DNA of 64,000 nt from the NCBI GenBank assembly GCA_025331445.1, contig JAIWNE010000098.1:1-64000 (forward strand), written 5' to 3'. Position numbers and translations under genes: made by a program. The notes under the pieces are model-generated. The model was not told the origin of the DNA. It searched no databases and saw only the letters and a program-made list of their open reading frames with translations. Source of the DNA: Blakeslea trispora (Eukaryota > Mucoromycota > Mucoromycetes > Mucorales > Choanephoraceae). Below, piece after piece: positions 1 through 11,431 of the stretch. The stretch's first letter is position 1, and each line of letters begins with the position of its first letter.

Positions 1-655
1 ATTGAGACACTTGCCAGAGAACAAGGAAAAAGGAATAAGCTGTGTAGATAGAGAACGGTGCATTAACAAGAGTATGATCGGTACCATTACGAGGAGGATA
101 GTCTTTGAGACTATGATAGATGAAGATAAGTGTTGCTAATTGCCAAAGCAAACCAACGAAAGCAAAAACGTTAAGGTAGAAAGCCTGTTATAAAAAGAAT
201 GATTAGAAGAGGATCTCTCTTGTCTTCCGAATTCTTAAACATATGCATACCCATAAAACAGAAGTACCACTATTGATTACTGCAGCCAATAAATACCAAT
301 AACCAATTGCTTCGTAAACATCTGATGATACACGCATTTTTTTTATTCTCATCGGCTAAAATGCAGCATTTAGTTTTTTATTGTTTTACCTCTAGGTGCA
401 CTTGGTAGGTACTGATAAATCGTAAAGCCTACCAAAAGTAGCTGAAGAATACCATTCAAGATGATCACAAAATCCTTTGGACCAAACTCATAAGAATGTC
501 TTAGGAACCTGAAACAATTTTGTACTTTAATCGCTTCGATGGCTCACGCGGATAAGAAACACTCACCAGCTTGAATAACTAAATCCTTGAGCACTTATCA
601 ACAAAACAGTAGCAAGTGTGTTTGCTAATTTGACTTTTATATCGAGATTTGTCAT
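1..655 (-). CDS. Multi-pass membrane protein, 3' end outside window (partial)
   Basis: The start codon is at 655-653. Predicted exons on the minus strand are 655-567, 508-390, 321-251 and 184 to beyond position 1, with frames that join cleanly. The product begins MTNLDIKVKLANTLATVL and shows at least four hydrophobic stretches: the N-terminal helix, a segment around VIILNGILQLLLVGF, one around YWYLLAAVINSGTSVLW, and one around FYLNVFAFVGLLWQLATLIF. The last visible part contains VNAPFSIYTAYSFFLVLWQ. Aromatic residues before a PF-S-IY motif recall TspO/MBR-like tryptophan-rich membrane proteins, but this is only a resemblance and I do not assign a function. The third acceptor (CAG at 324-322) was chosen because a nearer AG puts the downstream frame out of register. 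The gene is incomplete at its 3' end. Confidence 0.6.
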
Positions 656-1770
656 GATATTAAAGATAAAAAAGAAAAAAGTGAAAGAAAAAAGCCAAAA
701 AAAAAAATCAGAAAAGGGGAAAGAAATTCACTTGCTTTGTGTTTGACAAGCTAAGCTATACTCCGATGTCATTGGTTGAATCCTTTAGAAGCAAACCTCA
801 AGCAATACTCCTTTGACCTTTGATCACTTGATTGCATCATTGATTAATGAAACAAGCATATATTGTACAGCTGTAAGCATAGAGGATAAGAGAATAAATA
901 AACAGTCTAGCTTGATTAGGTCAAGTTTGATTGCTTGCCCTGAAAGAAAATGACGATTTTAGATGATCGTCTCAAACCAAAATAAAAAAGAGAAAAAAAA
1001 GCCCAACATCCTTTGTTTATCATAGGCAAAGTAAGCGAAAAAGCCAAAGGTTTCTTCTATTCAAGAAAAAGAAATTATATCAAAGCACAAAAGCATCTTG
1101 GTACAAATGTTGATATTTCAAGTGTACCAATTTATTATGCATATCAGGTTTTCTCTCTTTTTGATTTAGCATTCATTAACTTACTATTAGAAAGTTTGAC
1201 AGGTAACAGTCATCAAGGTATACTGTTTACTGTTATCAAGAAAAAGGTGCATTTGTGCCTGTGTAGATGTACAATGTCTTGGTTACAATGAGTTTATGAA
1301 TAGAGAGAGAGAGAGAGAGAGAGGCAAGGACAATACTTTGAGAATGCTTCTAGGGGCTTCTTTTTTTTTTTACAAGAATCAAGAAAAAGAGGTTTTATAG
1401 ATGACCATCAAGACTACTATTTGGTAAAACAGCTTATTAAAAGTTTTCATGGCATCCTTACTGGCTCCATTTAACATGGATCTAGACTCGAAATAACAAG
1501 AGCCTTGTTTTCTTTCAAATCTTGCAATATGTCTTTTTTTAAGATCAAGTTTGGCTTCCTTTTTGAATGCTAGCTTTTATGTAAGGTATATGCATATATT
1601 TCTGTTTAATAGTATTTCTCCTGTTTTGGAATACCTTTCTGCCGTATTCATAATCAATGAAAGCTTCGGTTTTGATGTAGAAAACCAGCTTCTCTTCTTA
1701 TCACAAGAATTGTTTGATCAAGGTGAGAGGTAAACGATAAACTCTGTGTGGGATTTGTGTACATGAAACC

Positions 1771-1920
1771 TATAGTGACCGCTCACTCTTAAATAAAAAA
1801 TATCTTTAAACAGTGTTGGACTTGAGCTCAACTTGACCCAGAAATTAGGGTTTTGGAAGCATACCATTAAATGAAAAACACTCTTAAACAAAACATTCCT
1901 TGAATAGAACGATTACTGTC
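1771..1920. repeat. MITE-like repeat, degenerate copy
   Basis: The left end AGTGACCGCTC (near 1774) and the reverse complement of the right end (AGTAATCGTTC, near 1918) form weak terminal inverted repeats about 145 bp apart. Inside are CTCTTAAAT-type words also found in the copies at 38.7 and 60.4 kb. No coding capacity. This is the weakest member of the group. Confidence 0.3.
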
Positions 1921-4090
1921 ATGACTATAAAGAAAAAAAAATTGGTTTCCTTTTTATACTCTGCTGGTTGGATAATCAGACTTGTTGAGAAGCCGGCTAC
2001 CAGAACAAAGAAATTCTGTAAGACAGCTCTCTTTGTACTTGGATAGCTGAGGTTTCAATGCATAGATTTGTCTTGGTCAATGCTATGAACAATCTGGTTT
2101 TGGGGGATCTATCGAGATTGTTGGGGAAGAAAGATGAGTCAATGTAACACGTTTAGACTTGCCCCTGAAAAAAAGATTGGGTTGTGCTTCATCCCATTCC
2201 GAGTTCAGATTCCAAAATGAAGACAGCTGAATACACTTGATTGAAAACTATAAATTATTGTCTTGTTAGTTATCATGATCCATTAACACTCTTTTTGTCG
2301 TATTTTGTAGATAAAATAAAAGACAAATCTTGGTTTTTTTTTTTCAACGACATCATGTTTATTTTTTTTAAGGCTATGTTAGAAGCTTGTACAAAATTTG
2401 AGATACTTTGTCTCTTAATTTTTTTTTAGAATAAAGTCGTGCACTATTTCCAGTAATAGGTTACACTTTAAAAGCATCATCTTCAATTTTTATCAGTGTA
2501 ATCTAATTATTTTTTTTCTTGAGCCTGTACAATTATGTCCCTTAGTGAAGAACAGGAGCAATAATTCACTCGATTTGTTTTTCTTGATTGTGAAATCAAC
2601 TTTTACGCTATTTTATCAACTGCATTTCTCTTTTCTTCACTCCCTTCCTCTTCTTTCTTTTTTTTTTTTTACTACAAAGAAATTGTGTTGATATGGCTCT
2701 TACAAGTGAGAAAGAAAAAAAAAAGAAAGGAGAGTTAGAGGATGGCTTTGTTGAAAGTCTTTATTTTACTGATAGATGATAAGCTACTAATTGGTATATG
2801 TATATATTAAGGATAGATTGTGACAATACGCCTATTGAGAAACTATTTATAATAGCCACTACATTTTTTAACATTCATTTAGTTTGCAAATAAGATCAAA
2901 TCCGATATGTTTTCATGTCTCCCCCCTCTAGAAAAGAAATGAACTGAGAGAAATGACTTTGTTTTGAAATACTAAATAGTTCATATCCATTTCAAAGTAA
3001 ACTTTGTACTATCTGTCTATACAGGTTCAAAACCAAACCTGAGATTATAAACCAAATACTGCTTTGGAACTCTCAAAGAACAGAAAATGTCATTCAAGAT
3101 GTATTTAGTTCTCACAACGATAGCTGGTTAACAGTTCATCAACTACCAAGAAAGAAAAAACTTTCTTTTTTTATCCATAAAAAGAAAATAAAGCCAAAAA
3201 AAAAAGGGAAGCATAGGCCTCTTGGAGCTACCACCCACTTTCATTCCATTGCTTTGGGCAAACTGTATATTGTTGTCAACACGAATAACAGTTTTTCTTT
3301 CAAAATAAAAAAGCAATTTCCACTTGCAATCTTTCTCTTAACATGCAATCTATTTATGGAAAGGGTTTATCTGATGAAAGATTGTTGTAACAAAAAAAAA
3401 AAACGAAAAAGTATTATGCTTTGTGTCACTCTTGGTCCCAGCAGAAACTATAGTATGCTTTGATGCAATAACACTATTGTTATAATTGAGTTCTGCCGCC
3501 TATATGAACTTGTTTGCCATTGACTGATAGAAGGAAAAAGTACATAAACCAAGAAGTGCATAGATCAGTGGCTATGTCTATTTGTAACCAGAGTAGTATA
3601 ATTCAATGTTAAAAAGTTTCGCCAAGATATTTTCTGCTTTAATATTTGTGAAAGAAAACAATCAAGATGTAAACAATTGAATTCACACTGTTGGATAACT
3701 TTTTAATATCATCAAAATTCTTTGAACTATTGTTTTTCTAATACTTGAAGAGCTATCGTCATTTAAGGACCCAAAAAAAAAGAGAAAAGATGTTGGTAAA
3801 TATCTCAAAGACACCTCTCCAATTTTTTTTTAATAGCTTGTCTTACCAAACAGTTTGACTAAACTACTGTTAGCTATATCCAAGTTTGCTTTCTTGTTTT
3901 CTTTTTCAGAATATATAATATAAATTACCTTCAATGTTTGGATTAGTTGCATCCCTCCTATTTTTTCTTTTACTAGGGATTCAAAGATAGTCTACAAATC
4001 TAAAAAAAAAAAAAAAAAGAGGCTACCAACATTGTAGAGACGGGAATACCGGTTTTAGCAAATTAAACCCATCAAGGAAAAAAAAACGAA

Positions 4091-4332
4091 TCAATTCGTC
4101 AAAACGGAAATCGAAGCTCGTCAAAGCGATAAACTGAATACGCTGCATTTAATAAGACAAGACACTTTTTCATTTGATGAAACCAAAAAAGAAAATCTTC
4201 TTTGGAATAGCTGTGCTGTTTTTTTTTAATTCATTCTGCCAATTTCCATGAGCTTTGGTCTTTTTCTTATTGAATGCAACATATTCAGTTTGTCGCTTTG
4301 GACGAGCTTCGATTTCCGTTTTGACGAATTGA
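4091..4332. repeat. Long inverted repeat (66-67 bp arms, 109 bp loop)
   Basis: The left arm 4091-4156 and the right arm 4266-4332 are reverse complements over about 66 bp, with one 1-nt gap and about four substitutions. Three of the substitutions become G-U or similar wobble pairs in RNA. The loop (4157-4265) is AT-rich. A transcript from either strand would fold into a long, nearly perfect hairpin. It could be a palindromic MITE, a fold-back element or a hairpin-RNA locus. No ORF of note lies inside. It ends about 500 bp upstream of the MFS transporter start. Confidence 0.75.
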
Positions 4333-4833
4333 TGGGATTTGATTTGATAAAATACGACATGCTTCAAAGCTTAGTTTCAAATTTTAAGTCTAAGAAATTT
4401 CTGAGCACAACGGCTCTAACTTTGGAAAGATAACGTTCCTACAATTAATTGAAACGATCTGATAACCTTCTTTAGAGCAGCCTCGAACAAGTCTAAAGGA
4501 GTTTTGTCCAATGCGCAACATCCTATTCCCTCCCCAATTACCACCTAGAGTGTTCATATAAAAAAAAAATAAAAAAGAAATGAAAGGAGGATTCATGATC
4601 CGTCAAGAAATATTCAAATATGCTTTTCTGTAACAAAAAAAAAAAGAAAATAGAAAAATTTTAAGCAGTGATTCATATCTGATTGATTCGATGAACCAAT
4701 AATCAGATTGAATCGGTCTTTCCAGCGTAACAATAACTGTATCACTATCAGATTTTTTCTGTATAAAAAAGCAACTGATTTTTCGGGTTGTCTTTCTCTC
4801 TTTTTTTTTTTTTTATATCTGTCTTTCTATACA

Positions 4834-6516
4834 ATGGCTACTCCTGATGAAAAATTGGTCTTGGATACCAATGAAAAGCATGAACAAGAAACTTTTAAAG
4901 AAGAAGACAAAAGCGTGGAAATTGTAGCAGATGGTGGTGATACTTCTCTTGCCAATGCCCCTTGGCAATACAAAGTCATTGCTTTAATCACTGCCCTTTT
5001 ATTTCCTTGTATGTTAAATTTAATTTCCTCTTTTTTTCGCTTTTGACTAAAAAAAGATAATTTTGCTTATTCTAGTTGGTACTCACTTTTCCATGAGCGC
5101 TCTTTCAGCCATGAAAAAGGAAGTTGTTGCCGTAAGTTATCATTGCATCCCCCCCCTTTTTTTTTCTATCTAACATCCTATGAACTCTAGAACCTTGCTA
5201 TTACTAATACACAATATGGTGTTATTTCTGCCTCTGTCTCTATCATTAATACCCTTTTCCCTATTGCTGGTGGTATCTTTATTGACCTGTTTGGTTCTGT
5301 CTGGGGTACGCTTGCAACCAACTTTGTCATTGTTCTCGGTGCTCTCTTGACAGCCATCTCTGCTAAATATAAATCTTATGCACTCATGATTGTCTCTCGT
5401 GTTATCTTTGGTGTTGGTAGTGGTCTGATTGTGACGATGCAACAATCCTTGCTCTCCAAATGGTTCCGTACTCGTCACCTTTCTATTGCTATCGGTCTTC
5501 AACTATCCGTGGGTCGTCTGTCTAAATTCTTGGGTACCTTGGTAGCTAACTCTATTGCCAAAACAACTGGTGATTGGGTTTGGGCCTTTTGGCTTTCATT
5601 CATTCTATGTTGTTTCTCCATCATCATGAACTTTATCTATGCCTTTGTTGTCCATCGCCTTCAGGGTCGAGCTACTTTGTCAGCTAGCGAGAAAGAAGCA
5701 CTCAAGAAAAAGAAGACGTTCAAGATACGCTCTGTTTTCAAGTTCCCTTTTATCTTTTGGCATGTCATTTTGATCGAATTCATCTATGCTGCCATCTGGG
5801 CTTCATTCCAAACGATTGCTACTGATTTGGTCTCAAAGCACTTTGGCGCATCCAGTGTCTTGGCTGGTTACAAGGCTAGTGTCTCTCAAGCTGTCCCAAT
5901 CGTAGCTACACCTGTCTTGGGTCTTTTCATGGAATTCTATGGCTGTCGTGTCATGGTCTTATCGGTCTCTGCCATTTTCTTGATGATCAGTGCTGGTTTA
6001 TTAGGCTGGACTTATGTTGATGCTGTCATTGGTATGGCACTCTATTCTATTTCTCTTGCATTTGGTCTTGTCTCCATGGTCACTTCTGTTGGTATGGTTT
6101 TGCCCTCTGACTATATTGGTACTGGTTTTGGTATCTACAAGAGTGCAAACAATATTGGTCAATCCATCCTTGATGTCGTTATTGGTGTTGTTCAAGACAA
6201 GACTGCCGGTCAATCCTATATCAATGTCATGTTGACCTTTCTTGTCATGGCTGGTATTGGCTTCATTGCCATCTTGTTGCTCTGGTTCAACCAATATTAC
6301 TTCCATGGGAATCTCTTGGAAATGGGACGTGCCAAGCGTGCTATTCGTATGCAAGAAATCAGTGACAAGGAACTCGAATTGACCTCCAAGGGTCAAGATT
6401 CGTTAGCCAATACACCTTACAAGAAGCTCAATTTTGTCTGGTTTGCTATTTTCGTTTCTGCCCTTCTTACCGCCTGGGTTCTTTTCTTTGTTTATTCTGT
6501 TAGTGGCCACGCTTAA
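4834..6516 (+). CDS. MFS transporter, MFSD1-like
   Basis: Three exons, 4834-5008, 5076-5131 and 5191-6516, encode about 518 residues. The start at 4834 follows a long T/C-rich leader and opens MATPDEKLVLDTNEKHEQ, an acidic cytosolic N-terminus of about 45 residues. Twelve hydrophobic helices are apparent, with an MFS-like loop between helices 2 and 3 (FIDLFGSVWGT) and a basic mid-protein loop (EKEALKKKKTFKIR). The arrangement near the C-terminus, with GTGFGIYKSANNIGQ before the last helices, resembles animal and fungal MFSD1, a lysosomal dipeptide carrier family. Substrate and membrane are inference only. A different MFS subfamily remains possible. Fold confidence is high, subfamily moderate. 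Confidence 0.85.
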
Positions 6517-7239
6517 CTTGTATTTAGCCCTCTTCTCTCTCTCTCTTTTTTCTTCCCCCTCTATTTCATTTGTTGTATATTATATTGATACATTTGTATA
6601 TTCAAAATTAATACCCTTATTCCCAACTCTGCTCTCTTTTTTTTTCTGTTCCTTTATCGTTATTGTTACAATAGATAGACTACTGCAAAGAATAAACAAT
6701 GATTATTTTTCCTCTTTTTTTTTTTTTTTTTTTTTTTTTACCTTTGTCCTATCTCATGTACACAAACGAATAATGTCAGATTGATCATTCCTGATACAGT
6801 GATCATAAATTGAAGTAGGCAGTGAATCCCATAGATAACAGCCAAAGAAGAAAAAAAAAACCAAACTTCTGCCTAGCCCCCCTCTCTTGTCTGTTTCTGT
6901 TAATGCACAGTATGAATTGTCATGTATTTTACGTCTCGGTTCAGCTTAAATAAAGGACATGGTTGGTCAATTCAAAGGACGTTTTTTTTTCAAACCATTT
7001 CGTTCATTCGGCAGTTATCTTTGAAGCAAATATGAACAGGCTTTAGAACTTTCTTTCTATTTAACTTAAAAGAACCATTGCATGAATCCAATTCATCTTC
7101 TCTTTTCTGATACCCGACTCGTTCATTTTAATCTCCGGTTCGAGCCTTGTTTTATTTTATAAGAAATGGCCTTTCGACTTTCTCTTTTTCTTTCTCTCTC
7201 TCTTTTTCTTTCTTTACTCGTATTTACACATATAGTATT
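6517..7239. other. Intergenic interval
   Basis: Holds the 3' untranslated region of the transporter gene, with long T tracts at about 6716-6739, and the T/C-rich leader of the next gene. A short TGATCA pair lies near 6783-6805. I see no gene or RNA structure. Confidence 0.5.
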
Positions 7240-7872
7240 ATGTCTACTTCATTTCGATTACCGTATGGATATCGAAGTGCACCGGCATGGCCATCACTCT
7301 ATTGGCCATTCGAGCCAGGTTTCGATATATTAAATCTAGTTGCTGATATTTCTCATTCACTTTATTATTTAAATGGTATTTTTCAAAAAAAAAAAAAAAC
7401 CAATTTTTATAAAAAAAACAACATTTCCTTATATGTATACTACTCAGATATTTGGCGCTTTACTACAGTATGGTGTCTGTTTTTCTCATTAGTGATCTAT
7501 CTTCCAGCAGGTAATGATTGGATCATCACGATAGGATAGTAAAGAGCTTAATTTTCTGTCTTGAAGGTATTTGGGCATTTCTGATGTTGGCTAAATCCCG
7601 TACACTTAAATGGTATGTGCTGATGGTTATACCATTTATATTTGTGTTGGGTGGTTGTATTGCTTCCTTTGTGACAGGCAGTATCATAGGCAAGTTGAAT
7701 GAAGCATACATTTGTTAGATGTGCTCATCCAGTCATTTTAGGTGTGGCTCTTGCTTTTATCTATAATTCAGGCTTTTTTGTCATGTCTACTTGGATTCCG
7801 TTCTTATGGGCATTGATCCATATTTTGATTGTGATTATAGGATCTTATTCTACCATCACTACTATTCTATAA
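7240..7872 (+). CDS. TMEM170-family membrane protein
   Basis: Four exons, 7240-7375, 7448-7510, 7567-7680 and 7742-7872, give a 147-residue protein. After a short N-terminus ending SLYYLNG come W-F-TTVWCLFFSLVIYLPAG, a second helix, a glycine-rich third helix and a last hydrophobic segment. The W...LPAG...AFL pattern, the spacing of the helices and the overall length match the TMEM170 family (human TMEM170A is about 144 residues), which shapes ER and nuclear-envelope membranes in animals. The third intron uses donor GTATCA at 7681 and acceptor TTTAG at 7741. An alternative GC donor nearby would change only a few residues. Family assignment rests on pattern recognition. Confidence 0.7.
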
Positions 7873-7928
7873 TCTACCATAATCTAATGATACCCCCTAT
7901 TATTATATAAAAGACAAAACACTAATTT

Positions 7929-7985
7929 ATTATATATGTATATATATACACACACACATACACACACACACATATACAGATATAT
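7929..7985. repeat. AT/CA dinucleotide tract
   Basis: Alternating TATATA then CACACACATACACACACACACA, between the TMEM170 gene and the convergent PPR gene. A simple microsatellite in shared 3' flanking sequence. Confidence 0.8.
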
Positions 7986-8061
7986 GTGTGAGGGAATGTA
8001 AGGAATCCGAAAAAAAAACAAAGCTTAAAGATATGAAAGAAATCCTTTTTTTTTTCTTCTT

Positions 8062-9294
8062 TTAATCATGGGATAAAGTAGGTGTCTTTTGACTTTTAGG
8101 TGCACTGCTTGTCTTTAACAGGATATAATCATGATACAGTCGTTTTGCTTCATCTTCACGGTTATGCTTATTGTGAATACGGATCAGGGTACGATACATA
8201 CTCAAGAGAGGCCGAATACTGTATTCTTGCTTCATGTAATCCATCAGTGCCTCTGCTACCTTGGGTCTGTTACGCTTTAATGCTTCATGACGGAAAAGAT
8301 GATTGAAGGTGACTACATTAGGCTTGACATCTGCCTTTTCCATATCTATAATTATCTTGCGAGCTGAGTCTACATCATCACTATAACAATACCATTCAAC
8401 CAAGGCATTATAGATACGCAAATCAGGAGTCACGTGATATTGAGGCATCATTTGGCTATAGATATGGTGTAGGCCAGCCACGTTCTTTTTACGACCATGT
8501 GCACCAATCAATGCTCTAAATGTATTGACTGAAGGATCCATTGATGTTTGGGACATCCTATGACGGGCAAGAGGAGCTACAGAAGCAGCGTAAGATGTGA
8601 CTGATGATTTTGTTGGATTCAAGAGAGATAAAAGAGACTTGGATGCATGTGATGTCTGTGGTGCAAAGTGTGTCTGAAATACTTTGTCTGCATCGCTAAT
8701 ACGACCCAAACGACCATAGAGATCAATCATTGTGTTGTAGGTGATTTCATTGGGCTCAATCAAGGATGCTTTGAGTTGACCAAAAATACGAAAGGCTTCT
8801 TCATACTGTTCACATCGAATAGCAGCGTGTAGAAAAAGGTTATAGCTGTAGACATCAGGTTTGCTTATCTCGGGCCATAATGCCTGAGCTGAACTCCAGT
8901 CTTTGGATCGACCATAAAAGTCGAGCAAGACGTTATAATCACGCACATCAGGTGAATGACCATTGGTCTTCATCGTCTCCAAGACGTGCAATAGACAGGT
9001 ACGATAGAATTTGATTTCTGCTGGCGTGTAAGTGGAGAGTCGCTTAATTTGGAAGGTTTGAAGGGTCATGGCATGGTATTCTGCTGGTAACTTTTCCAGT
9101 CGATTGTTGTCGTCCAACTCCATGTACGCTTTCCAGACAGCTGATGGGTTGGATCGACGAATGGCAGATAACAAGGGAGCTGAAGTCTCATTGTAGTAGT
9201 GGGATGGGCGTAATCGTAGTGGATCTTTCACACCTCCATGAGCTTGACGGATCTGTTGAAAAAAGGGGGTTTTGCTTAACAATGCTCTGTTCAT
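8062..9294 (-). CDS. Pentatricopeptide repeat (PPR) protein, probably mitochondrial
   Basis: One uninterrupted ORF of 410 residues read from 9294. I chose the Met at 9294 ([21 protein letters not shown]) because it starts a basic, amphipathic, Arg-rich leader typical of mitochondrial targeting. The frame stays open upstream to 9456, but that part is translated repeat DNA. At least five PPR units are visible, with the usual Y-N-LL/M-I helix-A pattern: [61 protein letters not shown] and [13 protein letters not shown] proteins bind organellar RNA for processing, stability or translation; the target cannot be read from sequence. Its upstream region is shared with the SNF2 gene through the 9.4/16.1 kb repeat. 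Confidence 0.85.
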   Translation of the reverse strand: MNRALLSKTPFFQQIRQAHGGVKDPLRLRPSHYYNETSAPLLSAIRRSNPSAVWKAYMELDDNNRLEKLPAEYHAMTLQTFQIKRLSTYTPAEIKFYRTCLLHVLETMKTNGHSPDVRDYNVLLDFYGRSKDWSSAQALWPEISKPDVYSYNLFLHAAIRCEQYEEAFRIFGQLKASLIEPNEITYNTMIDLYGRLGRISDADKVFQTHFAPQTSHASKSLLSLLNPTKSSVTSYAASVAPLARHRMSQTSMDPSVNTFRALIGAHGRKKNVAGLHHIYSQMMPQYHVTPDLRIYNALVEWYCYSDDVDSARKIIIDMEKADVKPNVVTFNHLFRHEALKRNRPKVAEALMDYMKQEYSIRPLLSMYRTLIRIHNKHNREDEAKRLYHDYILLKTSSAPKSQKTPTLSHD

Positions 9295-9399
9295 TCTATC
9301 TAGTCTGTCAAAAAAAAAAGAAAAAGAAAGGTAAGCGAAGGGGTTGAAGGTGGGGGTGTATTTATGAAACTGTTCAGGCTCCGAAGTGGAGCCTGTGAG

Positions 9400-10130
9400 G
9401 CGAGGCTGCTGTGTCGGGGGGACTACTCCGCAATACGATTGGACACTATTAGCCAATAAAAGTTGTTATTACCGTCGCTCATTTAAGCTTTTCCACAATG
9501 GTTTTTGATGAGTGGGGCTCATAAAGAACATTATAAACCATTAAAACTCTCTCTCTGTTCTACCAAAGAGATCCAACAAGAAAAATTCAGCAATTGCAAG
9601 CTTGTTCGACTACAAATAAGAAACGAAAGTGAGCAAGGCAATCAAGCTAACGAAGTAAGCTTTGTCTTAGAAGCGAAGCCAGTAACGCCCTGCAATCCTT
9701 ACATGAGCTGTATTTCGTTAAAGGAACACTGTTAGAGGAGTCAATGAAAGACATGCTCTCGAGTAACATTGTTTTGGATGAGCATTTTGAGGGCCTTCTG
9801 ACTTGCTTGACAGAATGAATGGCGCATTCCACTGCTTGAACCCTGAATGCCCGTTTGTCACGAATGGTTGTAGGGTAAGTGGCCGTGACAAGCTGTCTGC
9901 CCTTGCTATTGTCATTTCTGGAATTACAACTTTGCTCTTTCAGCAAACTCTCCCTGCTTTCTCAAGAGCCATTGGTCACTCTAACACTGAACTGCACAAC
10001 AAAACAGCATCCTTTTGTACAGGAAGCGGTGTATTGGCTGCACGCGAAGCTTGATGAACAAGGTTGTGAGTGTTGCATAAACTTCGACTGTCTTAAAGTG
10101 CTAAGTCTTCTCTCCCCCCAGACATGACAG
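9400..10130. repeat. Dispersed direct repeat, copy A
   Basis: Copy A matches copy B (16.13-16.90 kb) at a constant offset of 6771 bp. The core from about 9546 to 10130 is essentially identical by eye except for one extra C in a C tract near the end of copy B. The outer part (about 9400-9545) is only about 75-80% alike, but keeps GCTGCTGTGT, GGGGGGACTACTCCGC, AGCCAATA and ACCGTCGCTCATTTAAGC. The two extremities, CTGCTGTGTCGGGGGGA and CTGTCATGTCTGGGGGGA (right end, reverse complement), look like imperfect terminal inverted repeats. Short ORFs inside are not convincing genes. It could be a non-autonomous transposon or a small segmental duplication. Confidence 0.85.
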
Positions 10131-10773
10131 TCCTGCCACCTGTTTGGTGGAGCTGCACAAATTTCAGAAAGACTCGTTGTTCAAACATACCTGCAATTTA
10201 GAGTCAGAATTTCAAGCAGGCCAAAGAAACAAATGTCTCGATTACGGCTCTCTCCTTATACTTGGCTACATGGCTTTCTTGTAGTCTGGCTTGCTTATTC
10301 AATTCATGAAAGAAAGTGATCAGTCAAGCATTGGACATTCGGATTTATGCTTCTAATGCCAAACAATTAATGGTTTCCAGCCTAAATCTAAGCTGTCATT
10401 TTATGTTGATCATTGTTTGAGGTAACCATAAGAGCTGTTTATTAAGAGAAAGGCCAATGCATTGGCTTATTAAGCAAAGGTGGAATAAAAGTAATCTAGA
10501 GACTATCTTGTACAGAACCCAAAACTCTCAGCTTATTTTTTTTTTTACATCCAACCACAACAATAACGTTGAGGAGACAAAGACTGAAAATGAGTTACAT
10601 TCTCTTTGAAATGATTTATGGTATTTTAGCATGAGTTATCAGTAAGCAGTCTGAGTTTGTTTTAAAAGCGCAATCTGAATGATTAAAGTGCAATCATTTT
10701 CTCTTTTTCTCTTATCGTACACTCTTTCTTTCTTTCTGTTTTCTCTTTCTGTGTGGACTCTATTTCAGATACG

Positions 10774-11425
10774 ATGGATGAGTTTCCTACAGGCTATTTC
10801 TACATCAAGTCACAAAGCTGTGGAAAGGTGATTGATGGTAAGAAAAACATCTATTTCTCGGGTCACTTTTTAATCCTTTTTGTTTATTTATTTCAGTGGA
10901 TGGTGCTTCTGTCAAGGTAAAGAGAATATACTCTTTTTCTGTTTAAGAAACTAATTAATCGACTTTAGAATGATGCCAAAATTTTGATATGGCCACCTAA
11001 ACATAATGAAGATAGAGACAACCAGTTGTGGTATTATCAGGCAAGAGAAATAAAGAATAAAAATTGAATCCACTTTTAAGCTTACACTAAAAAAGGATGG
11101 TTTCATTGTCAACAAATGCTCTGGCAAAGTGTTGGATGTCAGAGGAGGGCCTCTTGTGCAGGATGCTTGGATTTGTCAGTATGATAGAAAATTAATAGAG
11201 GAAGCTCAAAATCAGCGTTGGGGATATGATCAGGGTTATATCTATCCGCTAGCAGACCCACACATGGTGCTGGACATACGAGGTAATCAGACAGCAGATG
11301 GTACACGGCTTATTTTGTACCATAAGAAGCTGGGTTACGACCACAGTCTCAATCAACTATGGGATTTGGTGCCTGCTGGTCCTGTACGAGCTGAAAGAGA
11401 AGTTTTGTTTGAAGTGGATTTTTAA
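10774..11425 (+). CDS. Beta-trefoil (ricin B-type) lectin-domain protein
   Basis: Four exons, 10774-10837, 10897-10916, 10969-11040 and 11081-11425, encode 166 residues starting MDEFPTGYFYIKSQSCGK. Three Q-x-W motifs (QLW, QRW, QLW) with spaced V-I/L-D-V/I-R/D segments mark the three lobes of a beta-trefoil carbohydrate-binding fold. No signal peptide is evident, so the protein is probably cytosolic, as for many fungal lectins of this type. It has no catalytic chain. The third intron is only 40 nt and uses a GC donor (CAG|GCAAGA at 11041). The stop codon lies 6 bp from the stop of the convergent SNF2 gene. Ligand and role are unknown. Confidence 0.75.
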
Positions 11426-11431
11426 AAGTGT

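Larger units (their letters stand above)
656..4833. other. Gene-poor AT-rich interval
   Basis: About 4.2 kb without a gene I can support. ORFs here are short, low in complexity and lack homology that I recognise. The stretch holds many A/T homopolymers, a short (GA)n run at about 1303-1322, a MITE-like repeat at about 1771-1920 and the large inverted repeat at 4091-4332. Promoters of the two flanking genes, which point away from each other, must lie at its two ends. Confidence 0.6.

Noticed and set aside
321..390. Apparent frameshift at an A8 run in the first membrane-protein gene
   Set aside because: A CAG acceptor at 324-322 gives an in-frame join, so the A8 run falls in the intron.
1013..1291. 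92-codon plus-strand ORF and similar ORFs at 1.55, 2.24 and 3.25 kb
   Set aside because: AT-driven composition, no domain, no plausible neighbouring exons.
9505..10127. Several short ORFs within repeat copy A (and the same ones in copy B)
   Set aside because: They overlap one another in different frames, show no domain, and exist in both copies only because the DNA is duplicated.
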